From assembly GCA_034112085.1 (NCBI GenBank), contig JAWUWD010000122.1, forward strand, positions 1-46,761: a stretch of DNA of 46,761 nucleotides, in the 5' to 3' direction. The notes below the pieces were generated by a model. That model made no database searches. It was not told where the DNA came from and saw only the letters and a program-made list of their open reading frames with translations. The stretch's first letter is position 1. The number at the start of each line of letters is the position of its first letter. Of the stretch, positions 42,101-46,761 are shown piece by piece. Source of the stretch: JAWUWD01 sp034112085 (GTDB lineage: Bacteria; Bacteroidota; Bacteroidia; Cytophagales; Cyclobacteriaceae). The position numbers and the translations under genes were made by a program.

Positions 42101-43779
42101 TAGAGTTTTGTGTCAATGGTATAGTTGGGGAAGCACCAAATGCAGCTACAGAGTTGACGGCACAGACGATATCATCTAGTCAAATTGATCTACTTTGGAC
42201 TGACAATGCAGATGACGAAACTGGATATGTTGTTCAAAGATCGGAAGGAGGTAATAAGAATTATATTGATGTCATAACTTTGGCTGCGAATAATGTTAAT
42301 TATTCTGATATGTCTCTCGAGGGTGATGTGACTTACTACTATAGGATAAAATCAATAAATGGTACAAATTCATCTTTTTCAAATGAGGTGTCGTCAAAAA
42401 CTGATTCCTCTGTTCCAAATGCACCTACTGGGTTGAAATTGGAATCTGTGAGCTCAGAGTTTGTCAAAATACTTTGGGAAGACAATTCAAGTATAGAGAC
42501 AGAATATGTAATAGAACGATCTATGGGGAGTAATATTGAGTTTGTTGAGGTAGCGGTATATGAGGCTAATACCATCTTGTACACTGATCTCGATGTAATA
42601 GGAGGAATGACTTATTTTTATAGAGTAAAAGCTAGAAATTTAAATGGAAGCTCTGAATACACTAATGAGTTAGAACAAATTGTATCAATAGCACCTCCAG
42701 CTAAACCAACTAATTTTATAGGAACAGTAAACTCTGCTAATCAAATCACTTTGACCTGGGATGATAATGCCTCTAATGAGACCTCTTATGTTATTGAGCG
42801 TTCGGTAGCTGACGTGAATAGTTATGAGATGTTAGTTACATTAGAGGCTGATGTAACTAATCATGAAGATGCTGGTTTAACTCCAAGTACTCAGTATTCT
42901 TATAGGATTTCAGCAAAAAATGATGGTGGATTTTCGCAAGGAGTACTTACTGATGCAACTACACCAATGGAAATTCCTTTGGCACCAAGTGAACTAGAAA
43001 TTGTTAATGGAGTCACCAGTGTAACCTTAGAATGGAATGATAATTCCGATAAGGAGGAGGAGTTTATAGTAGAACGATCGGTTGGGATAAATACTAACTA
43101 TATTGAAATTGGAAGTGTTTCTTCTGATGTTCTTGTCTTTATTGACGAAGGAATAGACTCAAAAACCACTTATTTCTATAGAGTGCTGGCGCGAAATAAT
43201 GGAGGTGATTCAAATTACAGTAATGAAGTAACTATAGCAGAAACATTATCAAATGCACCTACAGAGCTTATTTCAGAAAGCAGTATTAATCAAATCAAAC
43301 TCCAGTGGAAGGATAATTCGGAGAATGAAACTGGATTTGTAGTTGAACGATCAATTGGATCAAATTCTAATTATTTGGAACTTATAACTGTCTCATCTGA
43401 TATTGCAGAGTATAATGATGGGGATACGGAACCAGGCACGAATTATTTCTATCGCGTATTAGCACGTAATAGTGGAGGTGATTCGGGTTACAGTAATGAG
43501 ATCAACTCTGATCTAGTAACAGGGCTGATAGATGATATTCTTAATCAACCAGTTAGTATTTATCCAAACCCTTCAAGTGGAATCTTCAATGTAAAAGTTA
43601 ACAATACTACAATAAGTGATATAAGTATAGTTGTGGTTAACTTACTTGGAGAAGTAGTTCTAAAGGAAGTCATTCAAAGTGATGAGGTATTTGACTTGTC
43701 AGACCAGCCCAATGGGATTTATATATTCAAACTGATAAGTGATAAGACTTACTCCATTTATCGTATGATTAAAAATTAG
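39154..43779 (+). CDS. Secreted reprolysin-like metalloprotease with T9SS type A sorting domain
   Basis: A 1541-residue multi-domain protein. Signal peptide (1-20), propeptide (about 25-165), M12B/reprolysin-like zinc protease (about 195-410) with HEIGHQFGGNH (His334, Glu335, His338, His344) and the Met-turn IMAYAG (Met373), beta-sandwich domains (420-840), a proprotein-convertase P domain (about 847-990: TWTADLTAVLISP...GTWTLEIRDEGNGDGGSLDAWSIEFC), five fibronectin type III repeats (about 993-1460) and a C-terminal type A T9SS sorting domain (1465-1541: YPNPSSGIFNV). It would cross the outer membrane by the type IX system. The lipoprotein gene 27 bases upstream resembles its propeptide. Confidence 0.93.
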   Translation: MKPLYLTLLFALITLNIYAQKTSKMFFDQKVDIAFDNIEIPTHKAAYFTMDLALFNNDVKSFQGRRSSTIVLPLPDGTFDEFSVTESQVMSDNLAAKYPNIKTYQGISVNNNSSVRFDITPKGFHAMVFTDEGTVYIDPINRQTVKHYQSYYKMDFDPMAKGSFQEGQPIDYNPELTKQINAMVARGVQPPSRVELRTYRLAISATGEYTAFHGGTVEGALSAIVTTMNRVNGIYEKEVAIRMVLVENTDKLIFTNSSTDGFSNSDANALIDEVQQKIDEVIGDSNYDIGHGVSTGGGGLAGLGVPCQSGRKGSGITGSSSPIGDPYDVDYVAHEIGHQFGGNHTFNGSTGSCAGGNRTASTAYEPGSGTTIMAYAGICSGQNVQSNSDAYFHSQSFDQIIAYSTLSAGNSCAVVTTTSNSSPVVEVGESEFTIPKSTPFKLDGNATDPDGDILTYSWEQFDLGPSGAPDSPTENAPLFRSFAPKEVSYRVFPQNSDIVNNSSTMGEILPSYTRDMTFRLTARDNKAGGGGVAYDQMNFKVTDQAGPFVISSPNTNESITALTTYEVVWDVANTNIAPVNCLKVNVLLSTDGGNTYPEILVTGADNDGKVNVLIPDMTTDEARIKVEAADNVFFDISNNNFSIVPPSSDNFSVFVDNESLQVCSPNSLVINVKVSELGKFDSPVTLSTTGLPDTYGIVFSSNPVVPGNDVSLTISNTGSEAGDFNLNIKGVSGEITQMQGVTLEVLAGAPITATLLTPVDNETNSILFPTLAWNEVNGADSYELSVALDANFTNEVQNILLPNQLVYAFVDKLGSNTRHFWRVKAINQCGEGSFSEARSFVTSEVSCFTSEYTGEAIHISESGTPTITSTLQVTQDGVINDVNILQIKATHTWTADLTAVLISPVGTSVTLFTGICGDNDDFDLGFDDQSGNATVSCPPTDKKIYKPAQDLSIFGGEGSVGTWTLEIRDEGNGDGGSLDAWSIEFCVNGIVGEAPNAATELTAQTISSSQIDLLWTDNADDETGYVVQRSEGGNKNYIDVITLAANNVNYSDMSLEGDVTYYYRIKSINGTNSSFSNEVSSKTDSSVPNAPTGLKLESVSSEFVKILWEDNSSIETEYVIERSMGSNIEFVEVAVYEANTILYTDLDVIGGMTYFYRVKARNLNGSSEYTNELEQIVSIAPPAKPTNFIGTVNSANQITLTWDDNASNETSYVIERSVADVNSYEMLVTLEADVTNHEDAGLTPSTQYSYRISAKNDGGFSQGVLTDATTPMEIPLAPSELEIVNGVTSVTLEWNDNSDKEEEFIVERSVGINTNYIEIGSVSSDVLVFIDEGIDSKTTYFYRVLARNNGGDSNYSNEVTIAETLSNAPTELISESSINQIKLQWKDNSENETGFVVERSIGSNSNYLELITVSSDIAEYNDGDTEPGTNYFYRVLARNSGGDSGYSNEINSDLVTGLIDDILNQPVSIYPNPSSGIFNVKVNNTTISDISIVVVNLLGEVVLKEVIQSDEVFDLSDQPNGIYIFKLISDKTYSIYRMIKN
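42133..43513 (+). repeat. Five tandem fibronectin type III repeats
   Basis: Five units of about 270-280 bases (42133, 42418, 42700, 42980 and 43256) code for 91-95-residue FN3 domains with the recurring core W(T/E/D)DN(S/A)..ET.YV(V/I)(E/Q)RS and YFYRVLARNNGGDSNYSNEV. The last two are most alike at both protein and DNA level, notably 43180-43232 against 43450-43503, which suggests a recent duplication or gene conversion. Confidence 0.85.
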
Positions 43780-43805
43780 GAGAAAATTAATCAACTTAAC
43801 ATTGG

Positions 43806-43840
43806 GAAGGGTGTGAATAATCATGCCCTTCTTTTATTTT
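43806..43840 (+). terminator. Terminator of the metalloprotease gene
   Basis: A 10-bp stem (43806-43815 with 43822-43831, including two wobble pairs) encloses AATAAT and is followed by TTTTATTTT. It lies between convergent genes and overlaps the stop codon of the alpha/beta hydrolase gene at 43834. Confidence 0.8.
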
Positions 43841-44646
43841 AAGATGGTTTTCAATAAAGTTGGAGTAAGTTCAAGTACTTTGGCATGACCAGCTTCTAGT
43901 AAATTTACGTCAAAACCGACACCATTGATAATTGGTATTAGCTTTTTTGGATTGATGAGACGATCAAGCTTACCGAGAATGAGCGTAGCCTGTAAATCAC
44001 CTGTGCTAATAGATTTTTTCAATACTTTTCGATCGATGAATAATTGTTGAAAATTAATCCATGTGTAATACACCATTGACCTAAGCTCCTTTTTTGCCAT
44101 TTGTGATTCTCCAAATTGGACTAACTTTTCTGGAACGAGCCTTGTCATTCGGATGACTTTCGTAATCAGAAAGAACGCTCCTGGTCTATCAATGATCTGA
44201 TGAAATAAAAACTTAATCGGCCATGAAGTTGCCAGACGATACCAATGACTTTTGAAAATGCCATCTGGTGCCACTAGAATTAGATTTTTGACTTTCTCCG
44301 GAAATGACTCTGCGAGCGATATCGCGAATTTTCCTCCCATACTATATCCAAAGACAGAAAATTCAGTGATTTGACAATCATATAGCCACTTTTCAAATAT
44401 TTTAGTGATTATCTCTTTGGTCACTAACTGTTGTGACGCGGACCACTTACTATTGCCATGATAGGGAAGATCAAAACTATACACCGTGTATTGCTCCTGT
44501 ATAGAGGAGGCTAGTGGTAATGCAATAGAGTGGTCTTGCCCGAATCCGTGAAATACAAGTAGTGATTTTGGACCACTTCCATATTGACCATAACACAACG
44601 GTCCAAGAGATGTTGAAATAGTGTGAGTTTTATATGAGTCTTGCAT
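43834..44646 (-). CDS. Alpha/beta hydrolase
   Basis: A 270-residue alpha/beta-hydrolase. It contains LLVFHGFGQDHSIALPL (oxyanion loop), FGYSMGGKFAISLAE (nucleophile Ser elbow GYSMGG), LILGKLDRLINP with the acid Asp, and a GHAKVLEL segment with the catalytic His. The substrate is unknown; the family includes esterases, lipases and MhpC-like hydrolases. It is not signal-peptided. A single-gene unit between the protease and the sigma factor. Confidence 0.87.
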   Translation of the reverse strand: MQDSYKTHTISTSLGPLCYGQYGSGPKSLLVFHGFGQDHSIALPLASSIQEQYTVYSFDLPYHGNSKWSASQQLVTKEIITKIFEKWLYDCQITEFSVFGYSMGGKFAISLAESFPEKVKNLILVAPDGIFKSHWYRLATSWPIKFLFHQIIDRPGAFFLITKVIRMTRLVPEKLVQFGESQMAKKELRSMVYYTWINFQQLFIDRKVLKKSISTGDLQATLILGKLDRLINPKKLIPIINGVGFDVNLLEAGHAKVLELTPTLLKTILK

Positions 44647-44806
44647 GTATTATTGGCTACTTATATCTCGCAATTTGCCTCAATTATTATCTCAGGCTTG
44701 GGCTGTAATATTAGCTAATTTCTTGTAAAAGCATACCTTTATCCCAGACTGAAAAATTATTTCATTTTCTTAAAATATTTTGTGAGGTCATCCGACTATA
44801 CTAGAG

Positions 44807-45382
44807 ATGATGCACAATCAAGCCATATCGATAGAGTTATCTATGACCCAACATCAAGAAGAAACATTCAAGAATGAGAAGGGCAGATTACTCAACTTTA
44901 TCAAATCCAGGGTAAATAATCTGGAAGATGCTGAAGATATTCTACAGGATGTATTTTTGCAGTTTGTCAATGGATATGGAGCTATTGGAACAATAGAAAA
45001 TGCGACTGCTTGGATGTTTAGAGTTGCGCGAAATAAAATCGTAGACCTTTATCGTAAGCAGAAAGTGAGAGGTAGCCAAACTGATACTGTTGTTAATGGT
45101 GATAATCAAGAACCATTGATGCTTACCGAAATGCTTCCAGAGCTCGGACAGTCTCCAGAAGATACTTACTTCAGAGAGCTCATATGGGAAGGCATCATGA
45201 AGTCATTGGATGAGTTGCCCAAAGAACAACGAGATGTATTCGTCATGCACGAACTAGAGGACAAGAGCTTCAAGGAGATCGCAAAGATAGAGGGGGCTGC
45301 AGTCAATACATTGATTTCGAGAAAGAGATATGCAGTGTTATCACTTAGGAAAAAATTAATCAACTTATACGAAGATATATAG
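44807..45382 (+). CDS. ECF RNA polymerase sigma factor
   Basis: A 191-residue sigma factor of the extracytoplasmic function group. Region 2 reads LLNFIKSRVNNLEDAEDILQDVFLQFVNGYGAIGTIENATAWMFRVARNKIVDLYRK; region 4 reads LDELPKEQRDVFVMHELEDKSFKEIAKIEGAAVNTLISRKRYAVLSLRKKL. The linker between them (about 85-125) is unusually acidic. It is followed three bases later by a small membrane protein gene, the position where an anti-sigma factor would be expected. Confidence 0.92.
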   Translation: MMHNQAISIELSMTQHQEETFKNEKGRLLNFIKSRVNNLEDAEDILQDVFLQFVNGYGAIGTIENATAWMFRVARNKIVDLYRKQKVRGSQTDTVVNGDNQEPLMLTEMLPELGQSPEDTYFRELIWEGIMKSLDELPKEQRDVFVMHELEDKSFKEIAKIEGAAVNTLISRKRYAVLSLRKKLINLYEDI

Positions 45383-45385
45383 ACC

Positions 45386-45739
45386 ATGAAAGAAAAGATG
45401 GGAAAAGGAGTGAAGGTGATTTTCATGATTATTGCGGGGTTATTTTTTGCTGCATTATTCGCAGGAGTCGTAATGTATTTATGGAATTGGCTTATGCCAG
45501 ACTTATTTGGACTCAATATGATTGGGTATTGGCAAGCTATAGGAATCATCATATTGTCAAGAATTCTATTTGGAAGCTGGTCCGGAAATAGTGGAATGAA
45601 AAAGTGTAAACATTGTGCTCAACACAATGAACAATCCAAAGGAGATAAATATTCTATGAAAGCCCGATTCATGGAGAAATGGGCTGAATGCAAGGATAGT
45701 AGAGAATCTTCTACCGTTGATTCCGAAGTTCAAAAATAA
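45386..45739 (+). CDS. Small two-helix membrane protein with CxxC motif
   Basis: A 117-residue protein encoded three bases after the ECF sigma gene. It has two membrane helices (about 9-33 and 45-63) and a cytoplasmic or extracytoplasmic tail with MKKCKHCAQHNEQS and a third Cys in EKWAECKDS. The CxxC plus His is reminiscent of a metal site, as in ZAS-type anti-sigma factors, but the helix order is not typical. It may regulate the sigma factor; this is inferred from position. It does not match an anti-sigma family I recognise. Confidence 0.7.
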   Translation: MKEKMGKGVKVIFMIIAGLFFAALFAGVVMYLWNWLMPDLFGLNMIGYWQAIGIIILSRILFGSWSGNSGMKKCKHCAQHNEQSKGDKYSMKARFMEKWAECKDSRESSTVDSEVQK

Positions 45740-45788
45740 TTTCTCAATTTCTGAAACAAACAACAATTGGAAACGTAAGAAACTTATA

Positions 45789-45830
45789 AAACTACGGAAA
45801 CTTATTTAATAATTAAAGTTTCCGTAGTTT
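45789..45830. promoter_or_regulatory. 15-bp inverted repeat, likely TetR operator
   Basis: AAACTACGGAAACTT (45789-45803) and AAGTTTCCGTAGTTT (45816-45830) are perfect reverse complements separated by 12 bases. It lies 25 bases before the TetR start codon and no T-run follows, so an operator is more likely than a terminator. Confidence 0.6.
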
Positions 45831-45854
45831 CGCAATCAGAACAAATACAATTGA

Positions 45855-46469
45855 ATGGAAATTAATGAGAGAATTATAGAAGCAGCAGATTCGCTTTTCA
45901 TGAAGTATGGAGCGAGAAGCGTGACTATGGATGATATAGCGAGGGAGCTTTCGGTTTCTAAGAAGACCATTTATCAATATTATACGGACAAGGATGAGAT
46001 AGTGACTTTGGTGTCTCAGGCACATATAGATCAAGAGAAAGAAGATTTCAATAAAATTTTCGAATCCTCTCAGAATGCAATGGAGGAAATGTTCAAGATG
46101 AGTCAATGCATGAGAAAAATTGTAACCGAAATCAATCCTTCTCTATTGTTTGATCTTCAGAAATATCATCGCAAGGCTTGGGATCTATATCTTGATTATA
46201 AAACGCAATTTATCAAAGACTCAGTGGTCAATAATCTCGAAAGAGGAATCAAAGAGGGATTTTATCGTACAGAAATTGATGTAGAGGTGATAGCCACCTA
46301 TCGAGTCGAGCAAGTGCAAATGGCTTTTGATGATAAAATATTTTCACGTAATAAGTTCAATTTTTCACAAGTACAAATGCAGTTATTTGATCATTTCATC
46401 CATGGATTATTGACTGACAAAGGCAGAAAATTATACACGAATTATCAACTAAACAATAGCGATCAATAA
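45855..46469 (+). CDS. TetR/AcrR family transcriptional regulator
   Basis: A 204-residue regulator. The N-terminal helix-turn-helix reads ARSVTMDDIARELSVSKKTIYQYYTDKDEIVTLV, the canonical TetR signature. The C-terminal helical domain (about 60-204) is family-typical and binds an unknown ligand. A palindromic operator candidate lies just upstream and the TolC-type gene begins right after the stop codon, so it probably represses its own efflux operon. Confidence 0.92.
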   Translation: MEINERIIEAADSLFMKYGARSVTMDDIARELSVSKKTIYQYYTDKDEIVTLVSQAHIDQEKEDFNKIFESSQNAMEEMFKMSQCMRKIVTEINPSLLFDLQKYHRKAWDLYLDYKTQFIKDSVVNNLERGIKEGFYRTEIDVEVIATYRVEQVQMAFDDKIFSRNKFNFSQVQMQLFDHFIHGLLTDKGRKLYTNYQLNNSDQ

Positions 46470-46761
46470 ATGATGCGTATCGTAACCAAACAACTACTCA
46501 TTACCCTTTTGCTGATTGGATCAGCAACTACAGGGTGGACTCAAGGCGAGTCAAGGACTAACAGCTTCAATTTGGAGCAGTGTATTGATTATGCCTTGGA
46601 GCATAATCAAAATGTACTCAATAAAGCGCTCGATAAGGAGATAGCAGATACTCAAGTTGGAGAAACACTCAGTCTTGGGCTACCACAGGTTAGTATCAAT
46701 GGAGGTATCAACTATAACTATAAAGTGCAGAGGTCATTATTGGATCCTAGTATTTTCGGAA
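46470..46761 (+). CDS. TolC-family outer-membrane efflux protein (N-terminal part)
   Basis: Starts directly after the TetR stop (ATG at 46470; a second ATG at 46473) and runs out of the window after about 97 residues. It has a signal peptide ending GWTQG, then FNLEQCIDYALEHNQNVLNKALDKEIADTQVGETLSLGLPQVSINGGINYNY, the opening helices and beta-strand repeat of TolC-like outer-membrane factors. RND or ABC partners are expected beyond the right edge. Confidence 0.85.
   Translation, partial: MMRIVTKQLLITLLLIGSATTGWTQGESRTNSFNLEQCIDYALEHNQNVLNKALDKEIADTQVGETLSLGLPQVSINGGINYNYKVQRSLLDPSIFG

Noticed and set aside
42133..43513. CRISPR-like periodic repeats
   Set aside because: The period (about 270-280 bases) and translation show fibronectin type III domains, not short direct repeats with spacers. 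No CRISPR array was seen anywhere in the window.
45789..45830. Inverted repeat read as a terminator of the preceding gene
   Set aside because: No T-run follows on either strand and the spacing to the TetR gene suits an operator.

Overview
The window reads as chromosomal DNA of a low-GC Bacteroidota, most likely a marine or gliding Cytophagales-type bacterium. Evidence: two proteins with type IX secretion C-terminal sorting domains (type B at 16302-18179, type A at 39154-43779), a short RpoD without region 1.1, a bacillithiol deacetylase (BshB1), Bacteroidota promoter elements (-33 TTTG / -7 TAnnTTTG) before several genes, and a general lack of Shine-Dalgarno sites. The infC gene is a striking exception. 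The exact genus is not resolved here.

Layout. 1-141: 3' end of an IS3-type transposase plus its probable terminal repeat. 262-5073 (minus strand): a hypothetical acidic protein, rsmE with an acyl-CoA-binding protein, citrate synthase, a prohibitin/SPFH protein and a TPR protein. 5364-8683 (plus): thrS, infC, rpmI, rplT, where infC starts at an ATT codon behind a perfect AGGAGG. 8728-20623: polyprenyl diphosphate synthase, an alpha/beta hydrolase coupled to a lipoprotein histidine phosphatase, pdhB with a palindrome inside its promoter, an OmpA/TPR lipoprotein, a PspC-like peptide, a glycosyltransferase with ybaB, a T9SS type B protein, hisS, a Lys/Ala-rich small basic protein and a phosphodiesterase. 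20757-27472: a DUF5916 outer-membrane protein, a redoxin coupled to an HMG-CoA-lyase-like enzyme, a MazG-like pyrophosphohydrolase, a small ribbon-helix-helix-like protein and a sodium:solute symporter. 27792-30558: a DnaQ exonuclease/UvrC-type GIY-YIG fusion, a hypothetical protein, tRNA-Met and a START-like protein. 30631-37932: lptF/G-like permease, rpsO, pnp, rpoD, trxB, bshB1. 37959-43779: a small P-loop kinase, then a lipoprotein and a 1541-residue secreted metalloprotease. 43834-46761: an alpha/beta hydrolase, an ECF sigma factor with a small membrane protein, and a TetR regulator followed directly by the start of a TolC-type efflux protein.

Most of the window is housekeeping (translation, RNA decay, central carbon metabolism, thiol redox, lipid and envelope assembly). 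The most unusual unit is 38614-43779. The lipoprotein there resembles the N-terminal propeptide of the adjacent secreted reprolysin-like metalloprotease, which suggests a cell-anchored, propeptide-derived inhibitor or chaperone paired with its protease. Other points of interest are the pdhB operator-like palindrome, the TetR-side palindrome, the exonuclease/GIY-YIG fusion with a UvrC-like cysteine cluster, and two very long perfect palindromes at gene ends.
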